A stretch of DNA of 64,000 bases from Pleurodeles waltl (GCF_031143425.1 NC_090444.1:1351916323-1351980322); one strand, 5' to 3'; counted from the first letter of the stretch, positions 35,136-46,417 are shown. Translations and numbers: made by a program. The notes: generated by a model from the letters alone, not told the origin.

Positions 35136-36403
35136 GTAAGTGGCATGGGGAACTAAAATGCCTACTTGTTAACTGCAAGAAGGGGGGGGACATACCTACT
35201 ACACAATGCATGTAAGGCATGATAATCAGGTAGTGGAACGGGCAAAGGGGCACGGCACAGGGGAATGGGCTGTGCAGGGCAAACCTGGGGCACAGCACAA
35301 CACTACACCAACAACCTTTACATCGGGGTATTCTGCCATGCCAAGGATGTTGGAAAAGCAAAGCCAGTCCAGGAGGGTAAGGTACAACGTAAAACTGCCC
35401 TGCTGTCACACAACAGCTGGTATTGTCGCTACATGAACTAGTGCTCAATTTCAAGTCTCAGGCCATATCCGCAAGTGGTATTTAACATTGACAACAGTTG
35501 CCACTACCACCTCTGCTGTGTGTGGAGGTCAAGTAGCTAATGGCAGTTAGGTGCCCTGGACCAAACACACCCAAATTAGACGGTTCACGATGACAACATT
35601 ATCAACCCCCTGTAAAGAATAAAAATGTGCAAATCCTGTCAAATGCCCATGTCCATAGGTGCTACAAACATCAGGTATTGTTATTAACATCATGAGGTAC
35701 ACAGCAGTAATGTCTTACCCATGCTGCACATGTCAGGGTCTACCCTGTGCCTGGGTCTCAATCGCTGCAATGCCACCATGCAACATCTCACGTGTCATAG
35801 TGCTAAGACAACAGCATTGAAGGGGAGGACATATGTTTCAAACTAGTGAAACACACCCGCACAGTTATAAGAGGAAATGGAACACTCGTAAATCTGTAAA
35901 TAGGACCATCAGTGCAGTCCAATGTAGCACACATTCCCCAACATCAGCAGTACACACTACCAATGCTGACACCCGTGTTGTGCCATGCCAATGCTATACA
36001 TATTATATGCTAGGTCTCAGAACACATAGGTGGATGTAAAATATCAGAGACTGGGTCAGTTCCAGATTGTTAAATGTGGTGCAAGTGCCATCAGAACAGC
36101 CACAGCTAGTGCAAGGCCACACCATGATAATGGAAGTAGATGGAGGGTTGAGTAGGACAAGAAGGTGGCAACATACAATTTGGGCAGAACCTACACCTAG
36201 AGGATGTGATGCAGACATTTCCCCAAACTGCCAACACTACATGTGACATGCAGGTGGGGCATAGGCCTGGGAGAATGCTAATATTAATGACAGGAACAAT
36301 AAACAGGAACTGAGATCACAATGTGCAACTAATAGGAAGTCAGGCACGTCACATTACAAATGACACAACACAGACACACTAATTGTACAATATCTCATTG
36401 CAG

Positions 36404-37158
36404 AGGATGAAGGCTCTCCTGGGGATATGCCTGTCCTGGAATACCCTGATGACATGGATGACGAGCTGACAAACATTAGCCAGCAGACCCTCTAAGATGT
36501 CCTTGGAGCCCTCCAGAACCCACCTTCAGTCACAAGGAGGAGCACAGAAGTAGCAGCTATCACAGAGGATCCACCCACCACCCCAATTGTACGACATGCC
36601 AGCTCCGACCCAGCTGAGGACTCTCACAACACTGGCACCAGCTTTGAGAGGACTGTAGTTGGAGTACAGGGGGAGCTGGCCAAGGAGGTGCGGGTGGGGA
36701 TGCAAAATATGGCAGCCAGCCTTGAGAGGGTGCGTTTGTGCATGATGTTATCTGCAGAACAGGCAGCAGCCATGCAAGGGCGAACATCTATCCTGAAAGA
36801 ACTTCAACAAAGTGTGAAGGAAATCAGCACAGCAGTAAGGGAGTTGCCACAACACCTTGCACACCAAACCTTTTACTGCGTGTACCAATGCAATAATGAC
36901 CCCCTCAGGGCTGACCTGGCTGCCTACCACAATGATGTAGCTGCTATACTTTAGAACCAGCAGCTCCTCCTTGCTGCAGTACTGCCCTTAATAGCCCCAC
37001 AGTTGGCAGCTACCGGGATTTCTGACTCCACGTCTTTAAGCACTGAAGTGTGTGAAGCCCCTTCAAACTCACCACCACCAAGAGCAGAGGAGACAACACA
37101 TACATCAGAAGGTGAAGACGTGGAACAGATCACCTTTACCCGTAAGAGTACCCAGTAG
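36404..37158 (+). pseudogene. NAIF1-like Myb protein, exon 2 (A2), two nonsense codons
   Basis: Acceptor tcattgcag|aggatg, in phase with exon 1. Reads 'SPGDMPVLEYPDDMDDEL', then TAA (36493-36495), an intact middle missing from A1 ('GVQGELAKEVRVGMQNMA', 'LKELQQSVKEISTAVREL'), a second stop TAG (36952-36954), and the conserved end 'EQITFTRKSTQ' before TAG (37156-37158). The helical middle and C-terminus likely served dimerisation. AATAAA at 37461. Confidence 0.75.
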
Positions 37159-37460
37159 CACACGTCCATGCCAAATGAGCACTTACTGTATATCCTAGGT
37201 CCTGTGCTTGTTAGCATGCCAGTTTTGCAACATCTGTTCACATGCACTGTTTTCCAGCCCGCTGTTTACCTTGACACTATGCTGTGTGATTGTCTCTCAC
37301 TACCTCATTGGCAATTCATGTTCATCTGCACTGTATGACACTTTACCCCAGCATGTCCAATGACATGTCCCATTCCACCTATATAGTATCACAATAGAAT
37401 GCGCCACACTAATGGACTCACAATCCTGGACTATGTAAATATTGCACCACAGCACTTTAA

Positions 37461-37466
37461 AATAAA
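37461..37466 (+). terminator. AATAAA polyadenylation signal (A2 NAIF1-like gene)
   Basis: Located 303 bp after the stop codon, in sequence alignable with the A1 site at 23393. Confidence 0.5.
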
Positions 37467-39055
37467 TAGCACTTACACAACCACTTTGTCTCTGTGTAAT
37501 GTGACACATCAACTGTGTAGGAGATTAGTGATGTATGTCACATGTAAATGGCCATAAAATACAACTGCCTTGAAAGAGGTCTGGATTGTATCATCATCTG
37601 CGCTTCCTGAGGGTTATTTCTGAAGTAAATAGAAAACGAACAGTATAATGCTGTGTTGGACAGAAAAAGTCCGCTTCAAGGGATGTTTAAGCAGAAAATC
37701 AATGTATTAAAATTTTTCTTCTAGACAATCTTTATGTATGTGACATCTGACTATAAACTTTCATCACACTCACACACCATAAAGCAGGAATGGATGTTTC
37801 TGAGTGTATGGACAAATATGTAACCTGGCAGTACAATGTAAGAAATGATAGGTGTGAGTTATGTATACTATACTACATAAGATTATACCATCACTCACCT
37901 TATCAGGGTTCACATGAACACCAGGCTGCAGGCATACGTACAAGAGTGCCCAAGATTCCAAATCTGGTCTCAAACTATGACAGATTGAAAACACACATCC
38001 AAACTTAACAACACATTGGGAACCATAGTAACCTTGAGTGGTGGGTAGAATGGATAGCAGATGCATAGAGAAGTAGCTTTGGTGGAGCTGCCAATGTGAC
38101 AACTCAATTGGAATTGGGAATAACCGTGTCAATAATGGGATTTGGATGCAGGATAGAACACAAATGCTAATACTAAATTGACACTGTTCACTCATGCCAA
38201 GACCCTGATCCCCAAGCATATGACACATTCTGTAAAGGAGTACCTAAATATTTATTAACAGTAAAATAAGGATACTAAAACTAGGGGAAACACCTTCACT
38301 AACCTAACCTATCCTAACTACACATTACCAACAACTGGACCTTACTACCCTAATCTAAACTTACTTATCACATTCAACTAAACACTCTAAACATCAGCCC
38401 CCCCTTAGAAGATGGGACACATGTAGGACAACATATACTAACCTATATACATATTGGGGGTCATTACAACATTGCCGGTGAAAGCCGCTTACCGCCGTGC
38501 AGAAGACTGCCAACACACCGCCGCCGCCGTGGAATACCACCACTGCCATTATGACCCACAGCTCGGAAAATACCAAAATCTAGACACCCACACAAGTCCG
38601 CCACACCAAAGGTCAGTGATAAACTGGCGATAACAAAACCGACACCGTCACACCAACAGGAATACGCCCACACTATCACGACCCACGAATCCAAGCGGCG
38701 GTCTTTTAACCGCGGTATTCCATTGGCGGTACACACCACCGCGCTCAAAATACACATACACTTACAAAACACAACCACATTCGACAATTCGAAATACACA
38801 CACCTGATACACATACACACACCACTCCCACACACTCAATACAATATAAAACACACACCCACATCACCCACAAACCCTTACGACAACAATTGTGACAGAA
38901 GGCCAGAGAGAGACACCACCAGAAAGAACAATAGCACCCACAGGCACTCAACACCATCACTCACACAACATCCACGCACCTCACACAACACACCTCTAAA
39001 TATCACCCCACACATCAAAACACATACCACCCCACACATCACCCACACCACCCCC

Positions 39056-39426
39056 ATGGCACCGCAAAGACACCCCAGGTTTTCTGAGGAGGAGCTCAGG
39101 TTCATGGTAAAGGAAATCATCCGGGTACAGCCACAGCTATTTGGATCACAGGTGCAGCACACCACCATAGCTAGGAAGATAGAGCTATGGCGAAGAATCG
39201 TGGACAGGGTCCACGCAGTGGGACAGCACCCAAGAACTAGGGATGACATCAGGAAGAGGTGCAACGACCTACGGGGAAGGTGCGTTCCGTGGTCACCAGA
39301 TTGCGGTTCAGAGGACTGGCGGCAGACCACCACCTCCTCCCCCAGAACTCACCACATGGGAGGAGCAGGTCTTGGCTATACAGCATCCTGAGGGCCTCGC
39401 AGGAGTAGCTGGAGGAATGGACTCTG
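39056..39426 (+). pseudogene. Myb-A (NAIF1-like) exon 1, element C, frameshifted
   Basis: ATG, then 'HPRFSEEELRFMVKEIIRVQ', 'ARKIELWRRIVDRVHAVG' and 'TRDDIRKRCNDLRGR': a Myb/SANT trihelix with acidic first helix and Trp in helix 2. A frame change near 39282 leads to 'FRGHQIAVQRTGG' and 'TTWEEQVLAIQHPEGLAG', also seen in element F. Donor GACTCTG|GTAAGT. Upstream (38760-39055) is a CA/AC-rich leader. Function by family: DNA-binding partner of the transposase. Confidence 0.75.
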
Positions 39427-39743
39427 GTAAGTCAAACATTTAACTACTTCATCCCCCACCCACCTGCATGCTATCACATACCCCCACCCTCGCCCTCACC
39501 ACCATCACTCCAGCTCCTCACACATGTCCCAATATCACAAACTACACATCCCAAGCCCTGCATGTAACACCAAAGCATGGACACCCATCACCAAAGCATG
39601 TCCACTGCACATACCCATACACCCCCTAAACCATTATCATACAAGGTCCCACACAAGAATCAAGCACTGGGCTACAGGGTCACCCACCTATTGCACACCA
39701 TGGCACACACAGATGCAATAATCATGCTTTTACACCACTGCAG

Positions 39744-40252
39744 GACCCCTACCAAACGTCACCGGACAGGAGGGTCCAGACATGTCCACTCCACCCACAG
39801 AAGAGGCCCACAGTGATGACAGCAGCTCTGTCCAACTGGATCTAGATGACCAGCCTGGCCCATCTGGGACCTAGGGACAGTCGGTTCCCCTCACACTGGC
39901 ACAAGCCACAACAGAGACTCCACCCTCTGGAAACACCAGCACAGCACCCACCCAGCGGGCCCATACCTCTGTCCCCAGGACACGTCAAGCAGCAGTGTGT
40001 CCACCACTACAGGGAACCCAGGCTAACCCACCACCCCAACAACACCAGGGACCTGGGGGCAGTGGTAGTGGGCACACGGTTCAGGGGACAGAGGCACAGG
40101 GAAACAGGGGAACTGGGAGGGCTGCTGTGCGACAGGAGGAGGACAGGCCCAGGGAACCCACTCTCCACGAGGCCCTCTGCAACATCATGGGAGCCTACCA
40201 CCATTCCCAGGAGACGATGGCAACGGTACTGGCCAAGTTTCAGGAGACCCAG
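39744..40252 (+). pseudogene. Myb-A exon 2, first part (element C)
   Basis: Acceptor cactgcag|gacccc, phase 1 as required. Encodes an acidic Ser-rich start, a nonsense TAG (39872-39874), a Pro/Gln/Gly-rich linker and 'PTLHEALCNIMGAYHHSQET'. The exon is cut inside 'AKFQETQ' by the multi-hairpin MITE and resumes at 40764. Confidence 0.7.
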
Positions 40253-40763
40253 GGGGTCATTCTGACCTTTGTCCGCCAAGGTACCGCCGTCAGAACACCG
40301 CACCGCGGTCGAAAGACCGCGGCGGTGATTCTGACATTTGCCCGGTGCTGTCGGGCAGCCGCCAAAAGACCGCCCGCCAGCCCAGGGCAAATCAACCTTC
40401 CCACTAGGATGCCGGCTCAGAATTGAGCCGGCGGAGTGGGAAGGTGCGACGGGTGCAGTTGCACCCTACGCGTATTTCAGTGTCTGCTGGGCAGACACTG
40501 AAATACTTTTTGGGGCCCTCTTACGGGGGCCCCTGCCGTGCCCATGCCATTGGCATGGGCACGGCAGGGGCCCCCAGGGGCCCCGCGGCACCCCCTACCG
40601 CCATCCTGTTCATGGCGGGAGAGCCGCCATGAACAGGATGGCGGTAGGGGGTGTCAGAATCCCCATGGCGGCGGAGCGCGCTCCGCCGCCATGGAGGATT
40701 CAGACGGGCAGCGGAAAGTCGGCGGTACACCTCCGACCTCCGCCATGGTCAGAATGACCCGTC
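40253..40763. mobile_element. ~510-bp MITE built of seven successive palindromes
   Basis: Inverted ends GGGTCATTCTGACC (40254) and GGTCAGAATGACCC (to 40760). Palindromes in order: 40289-40335, 40396-40444, 40451-40466, 40472-40506 (16-bp perfect arms), 40525-40575 (25-bp perfect arms, 1-base loop), 40589-40653 (30-bp perfect arms, 5-base loop), and 40657-40701 (inner 16-bp perfect arms). Very GC-rich. It disrupts Myb-A exon 2. The target duplication is unclear (CAG or CCAG on both sides with a few extra bases on the right). Terminal similarity to element C suggests C-type transposase mobilised it. Confidence 0.8.
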
Positions 40764-41081
40764 CAGTGGCTAGAGGAGGCACAGTATTTGGGGTTCAGGG
40801 AGGAGCTCAAATCCATCAATTCCACCCTGGGCACCATTGTAGGGGTGCTGAAGGAACTCGTCAACACCAGGAGGGACACTGTGACACAACAAGAGGCCCC
40901 TGATACTAGCCTGGACGATGAACTGCCCACCACCTCTGCCGGCGCTAGTGGACAGGAGGCAGCGCCACAGGACCACGACACAGGCACCCCACCCCCTGCA
41001 GATGGAGAACCACCCCGCAAGTGGTCCCTAAGATCCAGGACAATGACAGAGAACAATGCCATGACCCCCGCCAAGAAATGA
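40764..41081 (+). pseudogene. Myb-A exon 2, last part (element C)
   Basis: Continues the coding frame after the MITE: 'FREELKSINSTLGTIVGVLK' (probable coiled coil), an acidic Ser/Thr region and a basic tail 'KWSLRSRTMTENNAMTPAKK' then TGA. A basic C-terminus fits a nuclear localisation role. Poly(A) signal at 41268-41273. Confidence 0.7.
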
Positions 41082-41267
41082 AACCACCCTGATTGTCATC
41101 CTTCTGTCCCACTTTGTCACCCTGTCCATCCATCAACTGCCCCAGCTCCACTTCCTATGCCCATTTGGACAATGCATCTGTGAGACTAATAGACTGGACT
41201 CTGCCATGGACATTCCTCCACCATCACCCCTGACTATTTTACAACCCCCTCCACTATTTTGCACTTA

Positions 41268-41273
41268 AATAAA
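41268..41273 (+). terminator. AATAAA polyadenylation signal (Myb-A, element C)
   Basis: AATAAA within 'cacttaaataaacaccc', 187 bp after the Myb-A stop and before the convergent transposase gene ends at 41561. Confidence 0.5.
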
Positions 41274-41560
41274 CACCCTTAAATCACAAAACAATCTGGA
41301 GTCAGTCTGTGCTTTTGAAAATGTGTATTAGCAAAAACTGTGGCAAAATGCTATATCCAATGTAATGTCAACATACCTATGTCACACAGCTCTAGTCCAT
41401 GCGGAAACAAAGCAGAGGTCACACAGTGGGACCCACATCTGTGAAATCGAAAGGGAAAGTGACAACTCAGGGTCCATACACTAGGTGAAAATGACAGACA
41501 GATGAGAGATAGAAGAATTCAATCAGTTGTAGCAGGCAGTGTTTTCTTCTTACCTGTGTC

Positions 41561-41943
41561 TCACTGGAAGTATTGCTGGATTACTGTGTTCCTGTTGTCT
41601 ATATCCTCTTCTTCTGCTTCCTCGTCTTCACTGTCCACAGGCTCCACAGCTGTCACAACACATTCATCTGGACCATCCTCCTGCAGAAAAGGCACCTGTC
41701 GTCGCAAAGCCAAGTTGTGAAGCATACAGCAGGCCAATATGATCTGGCACACCTTCTTTGGTGAGTAGAATAGGGAACCACCTGTCATATGGAGGCACCG
41801 GAACCTGGCCTTCAGGAGGCTGAAGGTCCTCTCTATAATCCTCCTAGTCCACCCATGGGCCTCATTGTAGTGTTCCTCTGCCCTTGTCCTGGGATTCCTC
41901 ACTGGGGTCAGTAGCCATGACAGGTTGGGGTAACCAGAGCTAC
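41561..41943 (-). pseudogene. HARBI1-type transposase, exon 2 (element C)
   Basis: Acceptor atttgcag|gtagctc. Reads 'GSSGYPNLSWLLTPVRNP', 'AEEHYNEAHGWTRRIIERTF', 'LLKARFRCLHMTGGSLFYSP', 'KVCQIILACCMLHNLALRR' and an acidic end to 41561. 'GSSGYP' replaces the family form 'GDSGYP'; the catalytic Glu in 'RIIERTF' is present. This exon is fully open. Confidence 0.85.
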
Positions 41944-42042
41944 CTGCAAATGTCGAGGGACAACTGTTAGACACACACTAACTCTTAGGGACATCCCCAG
42001 ACCCAGACACCTAGTCACACTGTATTGGGTCCATGTTCTCAT

Positions 42043-42625
42043 CTAATAGCGACACACGGTGCCTCTGGAGTTGCCCCATCACATAAGGGATGCTGCTATT
42101 CCGCAGAATGTAATTGTCATGCACTGAGCCAGGAAATTTGGCATTCACATGGGAGATGTATTAGTCTGCCAAACACACCATCTGCACATTCATAGAATGG
42201 TAACTCTTCCGGTTTTCGGTACACCTGTTCACTCCTGCGGGGGGGGGGGCAAGGCCACATGTGTCCCATCAATGGCACCTATGATGTTGGGGATATGTCC
42301 CAGGGCATAGAAGTCACCTTTCACTGTAGGCAAATCCTCCACCTGAGGGAAAACGATGTAGCTGCATATGTGTTTCAGCAGGGCAGACAACACTCCGGAC
42401 AACACGTTGGAGAACATAGGCTGGGACATCCCTGATGCTATGGCCACTGTCGTCTGAAAAGACACTTGCCAGGAAATGGAGTACTGACAGGACCTGCACT
42501 AGAGGGGGGATTCCGGTGGTGGAATGACGGATAGCTGACATCAGGTCTGGCTCCAACTGAGCACACAGTTCCAGGATTGTGGTACGATCAAGTCTGTAGG
42601 TGATAATTACATGTCGCTCTTCCAT
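42043..42625 (-). pseudogene. HARBI1-type transposase, exon 1 (element C), multiply broken
   Basis: Starts MEERHVIITYRLDR. Both Asp motifs survive: 'IIGAIDGTHVALPPP' and 'FPGSVHDNYILRNSS'. Defects: a frame change near 42460 (between '...HFLAS' and 'SFQTTVAIASGMSQ'), a one-base insertion near 42215, a nonsense TAA (42163-42161), and a donor changed from GT to AT (TTAG|ATGAG) at 42042. The 99-bp intron sits at the same place as the A1 transposase intron. A 10-G run at about 42240 lies after the first motif. The start codon lies in one copy of a 16-bp duplication made by the adjacent insertion. Confidence 0.8.
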
Positions 42626-42629
42626 TGTC

Positions 42630-43233
42630 AACAAACAACAGCAAAAGAGGGGCTATGCGGGAGATTCGGAGAAACAGACTCCTGGTCCCGTGTGTAAGTC
42701 TCCCAATAATTGATAAATCAAAATGATATACACATGGTTCCAAAAAAGCAAAAGAAGGTTCTTTAGAACAAGGGTTTCCAAGAAAAGCAATATGCTTGAA
42801 GCAAGAGCCCTCACTCACCTTCCGGTGACATGCTTCATCATAGGGCCATGCTCCTCGTCAGGCCGGCGCTGCAATGCCTGACGGGCCCCACAAGGGGGCT
42901 CTTTGCCGGAGATCTTTTGAAAAAGATGTGCAACTGGTCAAAACGTGAAGAAAGGATTGGTATAAGAATAATTAAAAATGCCTAGAGGTAAAAGTTAACT
43001 ATTTAATCTGATATTAATACCCCTGACATGATTAAAAACAATGTATAGGGATATGGTAAAATAATGTCTACACTCCCCAGACAAAAAAATAATATATACA
43101 GTTTACTAAGTCTCGTAGTGAGAAATAGTACAGAAGGAGAGAACACAGAATCCCTGTGTTACTCAATCAAATGGGTCAACATGTTTCTCGCTATTTTTAG
43201 TCAGTAATGATCTTATGCGATTCGTCAGGACAT
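42630..43233 (-). mobile_element. Penelope-like insertion with two hammerhead-like cores
   Basis: Flanked by 16-bp direct repeats 'tcgctcttccattgtc' (42614-42629 and 43234-43249), a long duplication suggesting target-primed insertion. Minus strand motif 1: CTGACGA (43228-43222), stem TCGC..GCGA, GAAAC then ATGTT (43187-43178). Motif 2: CTGACGA (42861-42855), GAAGCATGTC (42836-42827), stem I CCGG/CCGG. Tandem hammerhead motifs in terminal repeats are a known feature of Penelope-like elements. No reverse transcriptase is present. A fragment of the same family lies at 61155-61280. Class is inferred. Confidence 0.55.
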
Positions 43234-43249
43234 TCGCTCTTCCATTGTC

Positions 43250-43765
43250 GACAGTTCCACCAGCGGTCTGTACACCGGAGGATGTCGCCATCTCCTCACC
43301 TGCCCCAGCGGACGTGCTCTATGGAGGAGAACAGCGAGCAGAGAGTCAACCAATACTGAGGTACGTAAACACAACTTAATCGGAAAATGTTTCAAAATCG
43401 ACATATGGCTGTATTAGTGTTTAAGCAAGGCCTAGATATGTGTGACGCAGTAAAAAATAATGCCATGTTGCCCCCTGAAATGGCGGCTGCCTGACCTGTA
43501 ATGTGGGACAAGGGCATATGAGGTAACTGCGCTGGCGTTATACACCGTCGCGGTAGGCGGTCGAAGACCGCGGCGCAATCCTGCATTGGTTAACATTGGA
43601 CCCTATGGGTCCCAGGAGCCAATAACGTTGTACGCCGGCGGTGACGGTACGCACCGCCGCAGACGTGACTGCCATTTTCTGTCTGTTCAATCACTTGATA
43701 CCTGATCTTCGACAGGAGAGGACCTACACTGCAAGTGCTGCTGTGACCTCAGTCTGGAAGAGCCA
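43250..43765. promoter_or_regulatory. Divergent intergenic region, transposase / Myb-B (element C)
   Basis: About 500 bp between the transposase start (after removing the insertion) and the Myb-B start. Contains GC-rich inverted motifs such as 'ggcggtcgaagaccgc' and 'taccgtca'-like repeats of the element ends around 43540-43660. A shared bidirectional promoter is likely from gene arrangement; no TATA box is evident. Confidence 0.4.
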
Positions 43766-43878
43766 ATGGCTCGTGTGTCTGGGGAAAGGCCCCTGCCTTC
43801 AGCTCGGAGGAGTTGGAGAAACTAGTGGATGGGGTCCTCCCCCAGTACACGCTACTCTACGGTCCTCCAGACAAACAG
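43766..43878 (+). pseudogene. Myb-B exon 1 (element C), 1-base frame error
   Basis: ATGGCTCGTGTGTCT opens 'MARVSGER'; the frame then shifts by one base to 'AFSSEELEKLVDGVLPQY' and 'LLYGPPDKQ', the first helix of a Myb/SANT domain, ending at donor AAACAG|GTGGGT. Different from the NAIF1-like protein, so element C encodes two distinct SANT-type proteins. Confidence 0.7.
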
Positions 43879-44074
43879 GTGGGTACACTGCGAGCATGCT
43901 GTATGGGCAATGCCTGTTTGGAGTGGTGTGGATGAAAGATGGGGGGGAGAATGAGGTGTGCATGAAACGACGGTGAGTGTATGTGCGTCATGGCAAGGGT
44001 AGGGATGCGGGCCAATGACTGTGACGGTGCGGATGGTTATATCTTCTTTTTTTTCCCCTGTACTATTCCTGTAG

Positions 44075-44345
44075 GTCCGCGACCACCAGAAGAATGATAT
44101 TTGGCGTGCCATCGCCAAGGAAGTCAGGACCCTGGGGGTCTACCACAGACGGAGCACCCACTGCCGGAAAAGATGGGAGGACATTCGCAGCTGGAGCAAG
44201 AAGACCGCGGAGGCCCAGCTGGAGATGGCCTGCCAACGTGGGAGGGGTGCCCGTCGCACCATGACCCCCCTGATTTTCCAGATCCTGGAGGTGGCATACC
44301 CTGAGTTGGATGGGCACTTGAGGGCATCACAGCAGCCACAAGTGG
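44075..44345 (+). pseudogene. Myb-B exon 2 (element C), rest of the SANT domain
   Basis: Acceptor attcctgtag|gtccgc. Reads 'VRDHQKNDIWRAIAKEVRTL', 'HRRSTHCRKRWEDIRSWSKK' and 'TPLIFQILEVAYPELDGHL'. 'HCRKRWEDI' is the recognition helix typical of SANT/Myb domains of Harbinger partners. The donor is placed at GTGG|GTGACT because this keeps phase with exon 3. Without splicing the frame would stop at TAG near 44386. Confidence 0.7.
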
Positions 44346-44727
44346 GTGACTACACTCTCATTCAGCTGATTCAGCGTGCATTGTAGGTGTCTAGGTGGGG
44401 GGCGTGGGCTGTGGGTTCCCCTAGGCCAGGGCGAGTTTAGTAGGCAAAGTTCCTTCATAAGGCAGGCCCTGTGGCACCCCACCCCACCAGTGTACAGAGC
44501 CAACTACACCTACTCAGGCTCCTGTGACTTCCATGTGTGCAGCAATCAGGCATAGCCTTGTAACCCATGTCCCTGTGATTGATTAGGGAACTCCAAGTGC
44601 ACGGCGCAGTGCAGGGGGCTTCTGTGTCTGTAGTGTCCGCCAATGGTAGTGGTATTGCATGCACTCAACATGTCTTTCTTCTGTCTCCCCCCCCTTTTTG
44701 TGGTCTCCCTGTGCCTGTGTGCATTAG

Positions 44728-46379
44728 CATCATCAGGCGGAGGAGCAGTGGCACCGGAGCAGGAGGGAGCTGCATCCCACATGGCCCTGGAGGGCGACAC
44801 AATGGAGTCAGAATTCACCAGTGGGATGAAGGGCGAGGGGAGCTCCACAGCGGGGACAGGAGCTGAGATCAGCGACACGGACTCCTCCTCTGATGGAAGC
44901 TCCCTTGCGGTGGCGGGCCCCTCTGTGCCCCCCGCATCTACACGTACAGCTGCCACCCCCGTACCAGCACCGCCCTCCCAGCAGCCCTGTGGCCGCTCAC
45001 CCAGGAGGGTGGGCATCTCCTTCGCCCCAGGCACCTCAGCCCCTGCCCCAGTCAGCCCTGCTGCCCTCAGTGAGGAGGCCATTGACCTCCTCAGGTCCCT
45101 CACTGCTGGGCAGTCTACTATTTTGAATGCCATCCAGGGTGTAGAGAGGCATTTGCAACAGACCAATGCATACCTGGAGGGCATTCATTCTGGTCAGGCA
45201 GCCCATCAGCGAGCTTTTCAGACTCTGGCCTCAGCACTGTTGGCAGCCATTGTCCCTGTCTCTAGCCTCCCACCTCCAACTTCCTCCCCCCATACCCAAA
45301 CCCCTGTACCTCAGCCTATCCCAAGCACACCATCAGACCAGCATGCATACACGTCAACACACAAGGGAAGCTCAGGCAAACATAAGCAGCACACATCCCA
45401 CATGAACTCACGCAAGCATCATACACATGCAGACATACCAATAGCCACTGCCTCCACTGTGTCCCCCTCTTCCTCATCTTCCTCCTCCATCCCAGTCTCA
45501 TCTCCACTCACACCTGTATGCACTACATCGTCAGCCACGACCTCCATCACCAGCACACCCACCATCACACGCCGGTCATGTGCAGTCACCACCCCCACTA
45601 CCATTCACACATCCCCTGTGTCCTCTACCAGTGTGTCTGTGAGCCCACTTCCCAAGGTACACAAACGGAGCCACACACCCACCCAACAGCCATCCACCTC
45701 ACGACAGCCTCCAGCCTATGCACCTTCACCCAAAGTCACCAAACGTACACCTCCTACAACCACAACCACAACCTCTTCCTCCACTCCCAAACCCCCTCCA
45801 TCTACCCGTCCCAGTGTGTCCAAAAAACTTTTCCTGTCCAACCTTGAACTCTTCCCCTCACCTCCCCCATCCCTTCAGTCTCCTAGGGCCCGCCTTTCCA
45901 GGTCCCAACCCAGCACCTCAGTCACAACATCAGCGGTAACAGTGGTGCCAGTAGTTACCGGCTTCTGGAGTGCGCCAGGAAGCAGGGCAGTCAGTGTGCC
46001 AAAGAGCAAGAGCACGGACAGTCCCCCACTTCAAAAGCACAAACATTTGGCCAGTGCCTGGCGGGAGAGAGGAAAAATATCTTCCACCAAAGCCTCTCCC
46101 AGGGGTACAGTTGGGAGTGTGGAGACAGCTGCGCCACCATCCAAGGTGGGGATGGGGCACAGTAAAACAGGCAAGACTGGGAAAAGATGCATGGCGGACA
46201 AGATCGCCACAAGCACCGCTGCCAAGGACACCGCCACCACAAGCACCGCTGCCAAGGACATCGCCGCTACAAGCACCGCTGCCAAGGACCCCGCCGCCAC
46301 CAGCACCGCTTAACAGGGCACCGCCGCCACCAGCACCGCTGAACAGGACACTGCCACAACAAGCACCGCAAGCCAGTGA
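44728..46379 (+). pseudogene. Myb-B exon 3: Ser/Thr/Pro-rich tail with 10-residue repeats
   Basis: Acceptor gtgcattag|catcatca. Contains 'SPRRVGISFAPGTSAPAP', a helix 'LLRSLTAGQSTILNAIQGVE' and 'HLQQTNAYLEGIHS', then ~300 residues of Ser/Thr/Pro/His-rich low complexity with basic patches. It ends in a 10-residue tandem repeat (consensus A-T-STAAKD). A nonsense TAA (46311-46313, from a repeat-unit GAA) ends the open frame; the likely original stop TGA is 21 codons on (46377-46379). Over 500 codons remain open in this exon, the longest frame of the window. Decayed relatives are at 9900-10529 and 13108-13886. Confidence 0.75.
46199..46378 (+). repeat. 30-bp coding minisatellite, six units
   Basis: Units 'gccac(a)agcaccgctg' + 'ccaaggacaccgccac' recur every 30 bases in frame (10 residues). 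The last two units carry 'gctgaacag' in place of 'gctgccaag', and one shows 'gcttaacag', creating the premature stop. Confidence 0.8.
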
Positions 46380-46417
46380 GCGCCAAAGATTCCGACGCTA
46401 CTGAGGCCGCCACGAGC

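Larger units (their letters stand above)
34335..38455. mobile_element. Element A2, left part (interrupted by element C)
   Basis: Begins AAGCCATATTTATAC followed by 'tttttgacgcaaaactgcgc', the A1 left end with small changes, and the conserved subterminal palindrome. It stays alignable with A1 through the NAIF1-like gene, its intron and downstream flank to 38455. There the A2 phrase 'cctatatacatatt' is cut, resuming at 47853 with 'attatcttttcctaaacaaa', matching A1 around 24365-24400. Same orientation as A1 and only about 1 kb from its right end. Confidence 0.8.
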
